A stretch of DNA of 64,000 nt from Streptococcus constellatus. Lineage in GTDB: Bacteria; Bacillota; Bacilli; Lactobacillales; Streptococcaceae. This document shows positions 1 to 7,831 of the stretch, in pieces. The notes under the pieces are model-generated. The model ran no database searches. It was not told the DNA's origin and worked only from the letters and a program-made list of their open reading frames with translations. Positions within the stretch are counted from its first letter, which is position 1; each line of letters starts with the position of its first letter. Made by a program: the position numbers and the translations under genes. The stretch spans positions 151,773 through 215,772 of the forward strand of contig NZ_CABHMZ010000003.1 of the NCBI RefSeq assembly GCF_902167705.1, written 5' to 3'.

Positions 1-252
1 AAGGATGTTTATTATACTGCGGTCCCAGTAACTCCAGATAAACCAACTCCTCCAGTAGTTCCGTCAACACCGGACAAGCCAACAACTCCGACAGTTGTAC
101 CGACGACTCCTACAAAAGCAACTCCAACGAAAACAGAGATCTTGCCAAGCACAGGTGATTCTCAAGTTGGTTCAACCCTTGCAACGCTGACGGGCGTAAG
201 TTTACTTCTATCAGCTTTCGGTTATATTGGTCATCGTAAAAAAGAAGATTGA
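1..252 (+). CDS. LPXTG cell-wall-anchored surface protein, C-terminal end (partial)
   Basis: The reading frame is open from the first base and encodes the last 83 residues of a surface protein that begins outside the window. It starts with a proline/threonine-rich spacer with repeated TPxKPT-type units, as expected for a wall-spanning stalk. An LPSTG sortase motif follows at residues 48-52, then a hydrophobic stretch and the charged tail HRKKED. This is a complete sorting signal, so the protein should be linked to peptidoglycan by sortase A. The adhesive or enzymatic domain is not visible, so its binding function cannot be stated. Confidence 0.9.
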   Translation, partial: KDVYYTAVPVTPDKPTPPVVPSTPDKPTTPTVVPTTPTKATPTKTEILPSTGDSQVGSTLATLTGVSLLLSAFGYIGHRKKED

Positions 253-311
253 TGAATCTTTTGTAAACATATAAAAGTGATCTAAAGGTTGAATCATTCG
301 ATAGAAAGGAT

Positions 312-361
312 AAGCTTCACAAGCAACCTAACGTGGTTGATTTGTGAAGCTTCCTTTTTTT
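312..361 (+). terminator. Rho-independent terminator after the LPXTG gene
   Basis: An 11-bp perfect outer stem (312-322 with 342-352), an inner CAACC/GGTTG stem and a T-run ending near 361. It separates the surface-protein gene from the sulfur operon. Confidence 0.85.
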
Positions 362-384
362 ATAAAAATATTGGAACAAGATTC

Positions 385-430
385 TTGACAAAAGAAAGGC
401 TTCATGGTTTAATATACCCCATAAGGGTAT
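385..430 (+). promoter_or_regulatory. Promoter and CstR-type operator of the persulfide operon
   Basis: TTGACA at 385-390, a 17-bp spacer and TTTAAT at 408-413 form a sigma-A promoter. Directly after the -10 lies the palindrome ATACCCCATAAGGGTAT (414-430), with perfect ATACCC/GGGTAT half-sites. This matches the operator class bound by CsoR/CstR repressors. It lies over the expected start point, so bound repressor would block transcription. A CstR-like gene lies about 3.9 kb downstream. The operator assignment is from motif similarity. Confidence 0.75.
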
Positions 431-444
431 AAATGGAGGTGCTT

Positions 445-750
445 ATGTTTCACTTATTTACGAAAATAAACAGTATTTCTACAAGTGAATTGGAACAAAA
501 ATTAAAAGAGAAAATTCAACTGCTGGATGTTCGGACGCCGTCGGAATATCGGTCTGCTCATATTAAGGGCGCAAAGAATGTCCCGCTCAATGAAATCGCA
601 AGATACAAGCCGACAACAAATGAGACATTATATGTCATTTGTCAGTCTGGTGTGCGGAGCAAAATGGCGACCAAAAAGTTAAAGAAAAAAGGCTACGATG
701 TTGTGAATGTTCAAGGCGGAATGAGTGCTTGGACTGGAAAAGTGGTTTAA
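445..750 (+). CDS. Single-domain rhodanese sulfurtransferase
   Basis: A 101-residue stand-alone rhodanese domain with the catalytic loop CQSGVR; the persulfide-carrying cysteine is C66. The start at 445 is chosen because GGAGGT at 435-440 is well spaced for it; an upstream ATG at 433 overlaps that site. Rhodaneses of this type move sulfane sulfur between thiols and are often co-regulated with CoA-disulfide/persulfide reductases under CstR. It is the first gene of a three-gene operon, 22 bp before the reductase. The sulfur donor and acceptor are not known from sequence. Confidence 0.85.
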   Translation: MFHLFTKINSISTSELEQKLKEKIQLLDVRTPSEYRSAHIKGAKNVPLNEIARYKPTTNETLYVICQSGVRSKMATKKLKKKGYDVVNVQGGMSAWTGKVV

Positions 751-772
751 ACGTTATAAAGGAGGAAGTTGA

Positions 773-2428
773 ATGAAAATCATCATTGTTGGTGGAGTTG
801 CGGGTGGAATGTCTGCGGCGACGCGTTTAAGAAGACTAATGGAAGACGCTGAGATTATTATTTTTGAGAAAGGACCATTCGTTTCCTTTGCGAACTGTGG
901 TCTGCCTTACTATGTTTCAGGGGAAATTGCTAATCGGGAAGATTTGTTAGTGCAAACGCCTGAGAGTTTAAAGGCACGCTTTCATCTAGATGTTCGTCCT
1001 TTTCATGAAGTGACGGCTATCTCACCAGATCAACATACAGTGACGGTTCGGCATGACGGAAAGGAATTTACAGAGAGTTACGACAGGCTGATTTTGTCTC
1101 CGGGAGCAAAGCCTTTTGTGCCTCCGATTGACGGTTTGGAAACAGCCGAAAATACTTATACTTTGCGCAATGTTCCTGACCTAGATGAGATTATGTTGGC
1201 TTTGGAGAAACAGCCAAAAGAAGCTGTGGTGATTGGGGCTGGATTCATTGGTCTTGAAATGGCAGAAAATCTTCGGAAGCGCGGTTTGAAGGTGACGATT
1301 GTTGAAAAAGCACCGCATGTTTTGCCACCGCTTGATGAAGAAATGGCTGCTTTTGTTCAAGCTGAACTGCTGAAAAACGGCATTCAAGTGATAACTTCTC
1401 AGTCTGCTACGCGATTTGAGGACAAGGGACAGGTCATTGTGCTGGAAAATGGGCAAAAGATTGCTTCTGATGTGACCATTCTGTCTGTCGGGGTGCAACC
1501 AGAGAATGCTTTGGCACAGTCAGCAGGTATTGAACTAGGACTGCGTGGTGGTATTCTAGTCAATGAGCGTTACGAAACTAGTCAACCTGATATTTATGCA
1601 GTCGGTGATGCGATTGTGGTCAAGCAAGAGATTACAGGAGAAGATGCGCTGATTTCATTGGCTTCGCCTGCCAATCGTCAAGGTCGCCAAGTGGCGGACG
1701 TGATTGCTGGGCTAGCTCGCAAGAATAAAGGTAGCATTGGTACAGCTATCGTTCGGGCATTTGACATGACGGCGGCTTCGACAGGGCTGAGCGAGCGCAT
1801 TCTTCGTATGAATGGTCTACCTTATCAAGTCATTCATGTCAGTGGGAAGGATCATGCTGGTTACTATCCGGGTGCGACTGATGTGACCTTGAAGCTCCTC
1901 TTTGAGCCAACAAGTGGCAAAATTTACGGTGCGCAAGGCGTTGGGGAAAAAGGTGTTGACAAGCGGATTGATATTTTGGCGACGGCTATCAAAGGCAATC
2001 TAACGATTTTTGATTTGCCAGAGTTGGAATTTACCTATGCGCCACCGTTTGGCTCTGCTAAAGATCCAGTCAATATGCTGGGTTATGCAGCCTTAAACTT
2101 GGTAGAAGGTTTGAGCGACAATATCCAGTGGTATGAATTGGAAGATGAACTAGCTGCTGGTAAGAAATTCCTAGACGTTCGGACAGCCAGCGAATTTAAG
2201 CAAGGTCATCTGAAAGTTGATACGGTTCACATCCCGTTGAATGAGCTACGTGAGCGTTTGGAAGAGCTAGACAAGTCGCAGGACTACATCGTGAGCTGTC
2301 ATAGCGGACTTCGTAGCTATATTGCTGAGCGCATTCTCAAACAAGCAGGATTTTCTGTTAAGAATCTAGATGGCGCCTTTGCCTTGTACAAAATGGTGAA
2401 ACCAGAGGGAGTAGAATATGGAAACTAG
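773..2428 (+). CDS. CoA-disulfide reductase / persulfide reductase with C-terminal rhodanese domain
   Basis: A 551-residue FAD/NAD(P)H pyridine nucleotide-disulfide oxidoreductase fused to a rhodanese domain. The N-terminal GGVAGG dinucleotide fold and the redox cysteine C42 in FANCGLPYY are typical of CoA-disulfide reductases, which use one active-site cysteine rather than a CxxxxC pair. The last ~95 residues are a rhodanese domain with C509 in CHSGLRS. Relatives (CoADR-RHD, Npsr, CoAPR) reduce CoA disulfide, CoA persulfide or polysulfide with NAD(P)H. Flanking single-domain rhodaneses and the CstR-like operator support a role in reactive sulfur homeostasis. An ordinary NADH oxidase role is less likely because of the fusion. 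Confidence 0.88.
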   Translation: MKIIIVGGVAGGMSAATRLRRLMEDAEIIIFEKGPFVSFANCGLPYYVSGEIANREDLLVQTPESLKARFHLDVRPFHEVTAISPDQHTVTVRHDGKEFTESYDRLILSPGAKPFVPPIDGLETAENTYTLRNVPDLDEIMLALEKQPKEAVVIGAGFIGLEMAENLRKRGLKVTIVEKAPHVLPPLDEEMAAFVQAELLKNGIQVITSQSATRFEDKGQVIVLENGQKIASDVTILSVGVQPENALAQSAGIELGLRGGILVNERYETSQPDIYAVGDAIVVKQEITGEDALISLASPANRQGRQVADVIAGLARKNKGSIGTAIVRAFDMTAASTGLSERILRMNGLPYQVIHVSGKDHAGYYPGATDVTLKLLFEPTSGKIYGAQGVGEKGVDKRIDILATAIKGNLTIFDLPELEFTYAPPFGSAKDPVNMLGYAALNLVEGLSDNIQWYELEDELAAGKKFLDVRTASEFKQGHLKVDTVHIPLNELRERLEELDKSQDYIVSCHSGLRSYIAERILKQAGFSVKNLDGAFALYKMVKPEGVEYGN

Positions 2429-2714
2429 TATCAGCATGCCTGAATTTTATGAAAAATACCAAACAGAGAACTTGTCCATTCTTGATGTGCGAGAAGATTA
2501 TGAGTTTCAAATGGGGCACGTGCCAACGGCAAAAAATCTGCCCTTAAGCACTTTTGAGACAGGCTACAAGCAACTCAGCCCGCAGGAAAGATACTATGTC
2601 ATCTGCCAATCAGGTGCACGTTCTGCGGCTGCGTGTCAGTTTTTAAGTGCGCAAGGATTTGATGTAACCAATGTAGCTGGCGGCATGAATTTCTGGCCCG
2701 GAGAGGTGGAATGA
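2418..2714 (+). CDS. Single-domain rhodanese, last gene of the sulfur operon
   Basis: A 98-residue rhodanese with catalytic loop CQSGARS (C63) and the usual LDVRE entry motif. It overlaps the reductase gene by 11 bp and has AGAGGGA at 2404-2410 as ribosome site, so it is probably translationally coupled. Its sequence differs clearly from the first rhodanese of the operon, so the two are paralogues rather than a recent duplication. Together with the fused domain the operon makes three rhodanese active sites, which suggests a relay of sulfane sulfur towards the flavoprotein. Confidence 0.85.
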   Translation: METSISMPEFYEKYQTENLSILDVREDYEFQMGHVPTAKNLPLSTFETGYKQLSPQERYYVICQSGARSAAACQFLSAQGFDVTNVAGGMNFWPGEVE

Positions 2715-2723
2715 CACAAAAAG

Positions 2724-2756
2724 ACCGATTAAGTTTGCGCTTAATCGGTTTGTTGT
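2724..2756. terminator. Bidirectional terminator between convergent genes
   Basis: A 10-bp stem (2724-2733 with 2740-2749) around a TTTGCG loop. A T-rich run follows on the plus strand and an A-rich run precedes it, which gives a T-run for the minus-strand gene that ends at 2758. Confidence 0.85.
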
Positions 2757-2757
2757 T

Positions 2758-3246
2758 TTATAATTCGATAATATGAGCTTCGTAGCCAATGGCTTCTAGG
2801 AATTTGAGTAGGTCTGTCGTGTTTAAAAAGAGTGTTTTCTCATTGGTATTAGGGTGAAAACTCATTCGTTTTTCCGACATGATTTCTTTGTCAAAATAAA
2901 CTTGAATGTCTTTATCGGCATTGTTTAACAATCCAAATGGAGAAACGACGCCTGCTGGCAACATCATTTTTTCAAATAGGCTGTCAGAGGATGCCATGCG
3001 GATTCTATTGGCTTTTACCAGTTCTTTAAACAAATCCATGTCCAAGCGCTTTTTGTCGTCCATGATGAGCAAGTAGTAGGCAGTTTTCTTTTTGTTAGTG
3101 AGAAACATCGTTTTGGTGCGGACGCCTTCAATGCCTTCGATAAAGCTGTCTGCTTGCTCGGTCGTAAGTGCCGGTTCGTGTTCCACGATTTCAAATGGAA
3201 TGTTTAGCTTGTTTAAGGTTTCTTCTACTTTTGCGTATAAGTCCAT
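2758..3246 (-). CDS. YbaK/ProX-type aminoacyl-tRNA deacylase (PrdX-like)
   Basis: A 162-residue YbaK/aminoacyl-tRNA-synthetase-associated domain protein. The opening, a helix then VEHEPALTTEQA, is characteristic of PrdX/ProXp proteins, which hydrolyse alanine (or a related amino acid) wrongly attached to tRNA-Pro. The conserved K in RTKTMFL and the AGVVSPFGLL segment fit the editing pocket. It is transcribed alone and converges on the sulfur operon. The exact tRNA specificity cannot be read from sequence. Confidence 0.8.
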   Translation of the reverse strand: MDLYAKVEETLNKLNIPFEIVEHEPALTTEQADSFIEGIEGVRTKTMFLTNKKKTAYYLLIMDDKKRLDMDLFKELVKANRIRMASSDSLFEKMMLPAGVVSPFGLLNNADKDIQVYFDKEIMSEKRMSFHPNTNEKTLFLNTTDLLKFLEAIGYEAHIIEL

Positions 3247-3315
3247 TTTACTTGCCTCCTTTGATTTGTTTTATTACCTTTATTATATCATATTGAGGGG
3301 ACTTTTCTTTCAATG

Positions 3316-3785
3316 GTCGACCGCCTGTCACTCCGTCGACTGGGTCGACAGCTTGCCCTGAAAGTAGTTTACTTTGTCGACTGGGTCGATAGCCTGCCCC
3401 AAAAGCGATTTACTCCGTCGACCGAGTCGATAGTCTGTCCTAAAAGCAGTTCACTCCGTCGACCGGGTCGATAGCCTGCCCTGAAAGTAGTTTACTCTGT
3501 CCGCTGGGCTGACGGTTTGCCCAGAAACAAGTTCACTTCGTTCGCCGTGCTGACGGCTTGCCTAGAAACAAGTTTGCTCTGTCCGCCGGGCTGACGGCTT
3601 GCCTAGAAACAGGTTCACTCTGTCCGCCGGGCTGACGGTTTGCCCAGAAACAAGTTCACTTCGTCCGCCGGGCTGACGGCTTGCCCAGAAACAAGTTCAC
3701 TCCGTCCGCTAGGCTGACGGCTTGCCTAAAAACAGGTTCACTCTGTCCGCCAAGCTGACACTCCTTTAAGAGCTGCGTGCAGTTC
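3316..3785. repeat. 41-bp tandem repeat array, about eleven units, non-coding
   Basis: Units start at 3335, 3376, 3417, 3458, 3499, 3540, 3581, 3622, 3663, 3704 and 3745, with spacing of exactly 41 bp throughout. A 19-bp partial unit at 3316 precedes them and the last unit decays after about 16 bp. Two subtypes lie in blocks: the first four units carry GTCGAC-GGG-TCGA and the remaining seven carry GTCCGCCGGGCTGACGG. All share a downstream TTGCC...AAA..GTT.ACT part. The period is not a multiple of three and no open frame spans the array, so it is not a protein repeat. It is visibly more G+C-rich than its surroundings. Confidence 0.92.
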
Positions 3786-3813
3786 TATTTTTCTAAATAA
3801 ATGAGGTGATAGC

Positions 3814-3842
3814 TTGAATCTTGCGTTCTGCCGTGCTATGAT
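3814..3842 (+). promoter_or_regulatory. Promoter of the small membrane protein gene
   Basis: TTGAAT (3814-3819), 17-bp spacer, TATGAT (3837-3842), directly after the tandem repeat array and 45 bp before the start codon. Confidence 0.6.
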
Positions 3843-3887
3843 AATATCAAATCAAACGTGTCGGTCAGCTAAGAGGAGGCGCAAAGG

Positions 3888-4289
3888 TTGGAAAAGGATT
3901 ATAATGGCAAAGAAAAACAAGCAATTAGGTTTAGACTTTACCTTTTACTCGTACTAGTAGTGGTTGGTGAAGGTGTTTTGCTGTATTCTACGATTACAAA
4001 AATGACTATCCCCCTTCTTCTGGTGCATTTCACTTTCTTTTTTAATGGACTGAATCTGGGCCTTTCTAAAAGATTCCTAGCAGTTTTAAAACGATTTAGC
4101 AAAAAGAACAACGAAGAGAGGTTGAATTACCGTTTTATAGATACTCTTACTTTTCTTGCCTTATTTTTGTATTTAATCTCAGATAGGATCTCCCAGTCTT
4201 CACACTCGCTCATAATGGTTGTAGCCTATCCTGTATTTTGGGGGCTGATGTCAGGGATTCTGATTCAAAGCAGAAAGCAACTGTTATAA
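3888..4289 (+). CDS. Small membrane protein of unknown function
   Basis: A 133-residue protein with about four hydrophobic segments (near residues 16-33, 40-55, 85-100 and 107-125) and a basic, lysine-rich loop between the second and third. The start is a TTG at 3888, chosen because GAGGAGG lies 8 bp upstream; no ATG fits the ribosome site. I do not recognise a family. It is monocistronic, with its own promoter, and converges on the cstR-like gene. Confidence 0.65.
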   Translation: MEKDYNGKEKQAIRFRLYLLLVLVVVGEGVLLYSTITKMTIPLLLVHFTFFFNGLNLGLSKRFLAVLKRFSKKNNEERLNYRFIDTLTFLALFLYLISDRISQSSHSLIMVVAYPVFWGLMSGILIQSRKQLL

Positions 4290-4302
4290 GATATAAGAAA
4301 CA

Positions 4303-4334
4303 AACCTCAGCAGTTTTCATCGCCTGCTGAGGTT
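4303..4334. terminator. Bidirectional terminator
   Basis: An 11-bp perfect stem (4303-4313 with 4324-4334) lies between the convergent membrane gene and the cstR-like gene. It overlaps the stop codon of the latter and has a T-rich tail on the plus strand. Confidence 0.75.
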
Positions 4335-4590
4335 ATTTTCGTTTGATAAGGTATTGGACGGCTTTTTCTAGTCGCTCTTTTTGTGCTTCTGGGTCGTCTA
4401 AAGGGTGGTCGAGGCATTCGGTGAGATTTTCGGTAATCATCAACTCAATGACCCGCTCGACACTAGAGCGCACAGCGGTTAATTGGGTGATAATGTCCGC
4501 ACAGTCGCGCTCTTCCTCTATCATTTTTTGAATGCCGCGCAGTTGTCCCTCGGAGCGTTTCAGCCGCGTAATAAGCTTTGAATTTGCCAT
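4333..4590 (-). CDS. cstR: CsoR/CstR-family repressor, persulfide-sensing type
   Basis: An 85-residue all-helical DUF156 (CsoR/RcnR/FrmR family) repressor. The two family cysteines are present (C30 and C59), but the position four residues before C59, which is the copper-binding histidine in CsoR, is N55. Loss of that histidine with retention of both cysteines is the mark of CstR, which senses persulfides by cysteine cross-linking rather than binding Cu(I). The ATACCC/GGGTAT palindrome before the rhodanese operon is its likely target. It is not in the operon it is predicted to control, and I see no such palindrome at its own promoter, so autoregulation is not evident. Confidence 0.82.
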   Translation of the reverse strand: MANSKLITRLKRSEGQLRGIQKMIEEERDCADIITQLTAVRSSVERVIELMITENLTECLDHPLDDPEAQKERLEKAVQYLIKRK

Positions 4591-4619
4591 GTCCTTTTGT
4601 CCTCTGTTTATTTTTTTAC

Positions 4620-4648
4620 ATTATATCTTGAATAGACCTCTTTGTCAA
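4620..4648 (-). promoter_or_regulatory. Promoter of the cstR-like gene
   Basis: On the minus strand, TTGACA (4648-4643), 17-bp spacer and TATAAT (4625-4620): a full consensus promoter 30 bp before the start codon. Confidence 0.85.
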
Positions 4649-4753
4649 AGTTCTCGCTCTTTATTTATGATATAATGAGGGAGGTATGATGTGAATGGTT
4701 TGTGTCAAACTTGGATGTTCACCATGATAGAAGTCGTCTATGAGGAGGTAAAC

Positions 4754-5194
4754 ATGTGTCAAGAATGTTATTCTAGGGAAAGTAGAAGAACGCCTTTACT
4801 GAATCCTTTGGATTGTTTGCAACACCACAGGCAGTATATTTGTGGAACATGTGGGCGTTGTATCTGCATTGAAAAAGACCCAAAGAGAGGATTGCAAAGG
4901 TGGCATTTTCCGTTTAAATCCTTAGAAATCGCAAAGCTATACTTGCGAACCGCTGATTATACGATGAAAAAGCCGTGCGGTATTTATGAAATAGAAAATA
5001 GCAAGGGAAGACTGTCTTATAAAATATTTGCAGCAAAAGAAGATTTACAAGTATTTTTAAAAAAGAATAAGGATAAAACATGTCCATTGCTGGCACCTGT
5101 TTTTACCGTTCATGAATACAAAGAGTACCCAAATACAGAAGTGCGAAAATTGACAGCTGATGAGATAAGCCGCTACATGAGTGAAAGAACTTGA
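4754..5194 (+). CDS. Cysteine-rich conserved protein of unknown function
   Basis: A 146-residue soluble protein. The start at 4754 is set by GAGGAGG at 4742-4748; a longer in-frame start upstream lacks a ribosome site. The N-terminal third holds CxxC, then C, then a tight CGTCGRCIC cluster, which looks like a small metal-binding knuckle. The rest is mixed alpha/beta with no recognised motif. An extended -10 promoter (TG-A-TATAAT, 4668-4676) drives it divergently from the cstR-like gene. Possible metal or redox sensing is only inferred from the cysteines. Confidence 0.65.
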   Translation: MCQECYSRESRRTPLLNPLDCLQHHRQYICGTCGRCICIEKDPKRGLQRWHFPFKSLEIAKLYLRTADYTMKKPCGIYEIENSKGRLSYKIFAAKEDLQVFLKKNKDKTCPLLAPVFTVHEYKEYPNTEVRKLTADEISRYMSERT

Positions 5195-5348
5195 ATGTCA
5201 CTTGCAGCAGCCAAAAACAACTTGTTTTATTATCTGCTTTATTAGGAAGATATGAAAGAAGCGACGACTGGATTTCATGGGTGTATGACGGTTTAGTTAT
5301 GCCTTGATTTATGCTATAATGATAAAACACTTGAAAGAGGATAAAAGA

Positions 5349-6257
5349 ATGAATATTCAACAACTGCGCTATGTTGTAGCCATTGCCAATAGTGGCACCT
5401 TTCGTGAAGCAGCTGAGAAAATGTATGTCAGCCAGCCGAGCTTGTCTATTGCGGTTCGGGATTTAGAAAAAGAATTGGGTTTTAAAATATTCCGTAGAAC
5501 GAGCAGCGGCACATTTCTGACACGTCGAGGAATGGAATTTTACGAAAAAGCCCAAGAATTGGTCAAAGGATTTGATGTATTTCAAAATCAATACGCTAAC
5601 CCAGAGGAAGAAAAGGCAGAATTTTCCATTGCCAGCCAGCACTATGATTTCTTGCCGCCTCTGATAACGGAATTTGCCAAATGCTATCCAAAAGATAAGA
5701 ATTTCCGAATTTTTGAATCCACAACGGTGCAGATTTTAAACGAAGTCGCACAAGGGCACAGCGAGATTGGCATTATCTATCTGAATAACCAAAATACCAA
5801 GGGAATGATGCAGCGGATTGATAAATTGGGGTTGGAAGTGGTAGATTTGATTCCTTTTCAGACACACATTTATCTGCGGGCAGACCACCCTTTAGCTGAA
5901 AAAGATGAGTTAGTTATGGACGATTTGGTAGATTTGCCGACGGTTCGTTTTACACAGGAAAAGGACGAATATCTCTATTATTCAGAGAATTTCGTGGACA
6001 CCAGCGCCAGTTCGCAGATGTTTAATGTGACGGACCGTGCTACTTTAAATGGTATTTTAGAGCGGACAGATGCTTATGCGACAGGCTCTGGATTTTTGGA
6101 TAGCAATAGTGTAAACGGCATTACGGTGATTCGATTAAAAGACAATTTGGAAAACCGCATGGTTTATGTCAAACGCGAAGAAGTAGAGCTTTCACCGGTC
6201 GGTGCAGCTTTTGTTGCTGTGATGGAAGAATATTTTGCAAAAAGAGGTGAAAAATGA
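5349..6257 (+). CDS. mtaR: LysR-family regulator, MtaR/CpsY type
   Basis: A 302-residue LysR-type regulator with an N-terminal winged helix (residues 1-60, [16 protein letters not shown]) and a C-terminal periplasmic-binding-like effector domain. Start 5349 is chosen because AAGAGG lies 8 bp upstream and [10 protein letters not shown] is the canonical LysR opening. Sequence and location directly before lspA and rluD match MtaR/CpsY, which controls methionine/cysteine uptake and surface traits in pathogenic streptococci. The coinducer is unknown. An extended -10 promoter (TGC-TATAAT, 5312-5320) is present. Its stop overlaps lspA. Confidence 0.85.
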   Translation: MNIQQLRYVVAIANSGTFREAAEKMYVSQPSLSIAVRDLEKELGFKIFRRTSSGTFLTRRGMEFYEKAQELVKGFDVFQNQYANPEEEKAEFSIASQHYDFLPPLITEFAKCYPKDKNFRIFESTTVQILNEVAQGHSEIGIIYLNNQNTKGMMQRIDKLGLEVVDLIPFQTHIYLRADHPLAEKDELVMDDLVDLPTVRFTQEKDEYLYYSENFVDTSASSQMFNVTDRATLNGILERTDAYATGSGFLDSNSVNGITVIRLKDNLENRMVYVKREEVELSPVGAAFVAVMEEYFAKRGEK

Positions 6258-6715
6258 AACGAAAAGTGACCGTGCCGATTGTGATTGTAGCCTTGATTGC
6301 GCTGGATCAATGGGTCAAGTTTGAAATTGTCAAAAACATTCAATTAGGCGAAGTAAAGCCTTTCATTCCAAAGATTTTGAGTTTGACTTATTTGCGAAAT
6401 ACAGGAGCGGCATTTTCAATTCTGGAGAACCAGCAATGGTTGTTTGCGGTAATTACTTTAGTGGTGATTGGAGCTGCTATTTGGTATTTGAGCAAGCACA
6501 TCAAAGGTTCTGTCTGGTTGCTGTCTGCTCTGAGTTTGATTATTGCAGGTGGAATTGGAAATTTTATTGACCGCATGCGCCAAGGTTTTGTCGTGGATAT
6601 GTTTCAGCTCGATTTTATCAATTTTGCAATTTTTAATGTTGCGGATAGTTATCTGACGATTGGCGTGCTTGTGCTGATAGTGATGATGTTAAAGGAAGAG
6701 GACAATGCAAGTTAA
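6254..6715 (+). CDS. lspA: Lipoprotein signal peptidase II
   Basis: A 153-residue, four-helix membrane aspartyl protease that removes the signal peptide from diacylated prolipoproteins. The catalytic aspartates are D106 in GNFIDR and D131 in NVADS, both in the expected conserved boxes; the NTGAAF box is also present. The start codon overlaps the regulator's stop (ATGA), so translation is probably coupled. Length and order (regulator-lspA-rluD) are standard for streptococci. Confidence 0.95.
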   Translation: MKRKVTVPIVIVALIALDQWVKFEIVKNIQLGEVKPFIPKILSLTYLRNTGAAFSILENQQWLFAVITLVVIGAAIWYLSKHIKGSVWLLSALSLIIAGGIGNFIDRMRQGFVVDMFQLDFINFAIFNVADSYLTIGVLVLIVMMLKEEDNAS

Positions 6716-7601
6716 AGTAGAGATTGGCGGTGTACGATTGGACAAGGCGGTTGCTGATTTGACACCATTATCCCGCAGCCATGCCAATGAGCAAATCAAA
6801 AATGGACAAATCTTAGTCAATGGGCAAGTGAGGAAAGCAAAGTATGCTGTCAAGGCAGGCGATGTGATTACTTATGAATTGCCCGAACCAGAAGCGCTGG
6901 AGTATGTTGCAGAAAATCTGCCGCTAGATATTGTTTATCAGGATGAAGATGTCGCAGTGGTGAACAAGGCTCAAGGCATGGTGGTGCATCCCAGTGCAGG
7001 GCATACGAGCGGAACGCTGGTCAATGCGCTGATGTACCACATCAAGGATTTGTCCGGTATCAATGGTGTTTTGCGTCCTGGAATTGTTCATCGGATTGAC
7101 AAAGACACATCAGGATTGTTGATGATTGCCAAGAACGATGATGCGCATATCAAGCTCGCTGAGGAATTAAAAGATAAAAAATCCCTACGGAAGTATTGGG
7201 CTATTGTGCATGGCAATCTGCCGAATGATAGAGGCGTTATTGAAGCACCGATTGGACGCAGTGAAAAAGATAGAAAAAAACAAGCTGTAACAGCAAAAGG
7301 AAAACCAGCTGTTACACGTTTTCACGTTTTAGAACGTTTTGGCAATTATACGCTGGTAGAATTGCAGCTGGAAACAGGTCGTACGCATCAAATTCGTGTG
7401 CACATGGCTTATATTGGTCACCCAGTGGCAGGTGATGAAGTATATGGACCACGTAAAACGCTAAAAGGGCACGGTCAATTTTTACATGCTAGAACGCTTG
7501 GATTTACTCATCCTAAGACGGGAGAAGTCATGGAATTTACAGCAGAAGCGCCAGCTATTTTCCAAGAAACACTAGAGAAATTGAGAAAAGAAATGAAGTG
7601 A
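6705..7601 (+). CDS. rluD: RluD-type 23S rRNA pseudouridine synthase
   Basis: A 298-residue RluA/RluD family pseudouridine synthase. An S4 RNA-binding domain occupies roughly residues 8-75, followed by the catalytic domain with HRIDKDTSG, where D132 attacks the target uridine. It overlaps lspA by 11 bp. The family modifies helix 69 of 23S rRNA; substrate choice among RluC/RluD types cannot be settled from sequence, but the S4 domain and locus favour RluD. Confidence 0.92.
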   Translation: MQVKVEIGGVRLDKAVADLTPLSRSHANEQIKNGQILVNGQVRKAKYAVKAGDVITYELPEPEALEYVAENLPLDIVYQDEDVAVVNKAQGMVVHPSAGHTSGTLVNALMYHIKDLSGINGVLRPGIVHRIDKDTSGLLMIAKNDDAHIKLAEELKDKKSLRKYWAIVHGNLPNDRGVIEAPIGRSEKDRKKQAVTAKGKPAVTRFHVLERFGNYTLVELQLETGRTHQIRVHMAYIGHPVAGDEVYGPRKTLKGHGQFLHARTLGFTHPKTGEVMEFTAEAPAIFQETLEKLRKEMK

Positions 7602-7634
7602 GAAAAGACTCTTTGTGCTTCATTTCTTTTTTAT
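7586..7634 (+). terminator. Terminator overlapping the end of rluD
   Basis: A 13-bp stem (7586-7598 with 7618-7630) that includes the last rluD codons, followed by a T-rich stretch. Confidence 0.75.
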
Positions 7635-7651
7635 TTTGCTCGAAATTTTGG

Positions 7652-7781
7652 TATAATAATGCAATGTATCAGGCTGGGGAGAGAGTAGAAATGAAGTATA
7701 AACGGATTGTATTTTAGTAGAGGAAACATTATCAAAGCCGTTGCTGCGTCTTATAAACGCACTCAGGAACTGGGAAAATGA
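7652..7781 (+). pseudogene. Deletion scar of the proline operon: start of proB joined to the end of proC
   Basis: An extended -10 (TGG-TATAAT, 7649-7657) and a GGGAGAGAG ribosome site precede ATG at 7691, which opens MKYKRIVF and then hits TAG. That octapeptide is the usual N-terminus of streptococcal glutamate 5-kinase (ProB). A few bases later another frame reads GNIIKAVAASYKRTQELGK then stop (7722-7781). The SYKRTQELGK end is that of pyrroline-5-carboxylate reductase (ProC). In related streptococci proB-proA-proC follow rluD. So almost the whole operon has been removed, leaving the promoter, 8 codons of proB and about 20 codons of proC. Family matches are from memory and need a search. Confidence 0.72.
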
Positions 7782-7831
7782 AATAAACAAATTTGTGGTA
7801 TACTTTAGTGTAAAAATCGGGAGGTAAGGAA

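Noticed and set aside
3316..3785. CRISPR array
   Set aside because: Units are contiguous, diverge gradually, and have no unique spacers; no cas gene is nearby.
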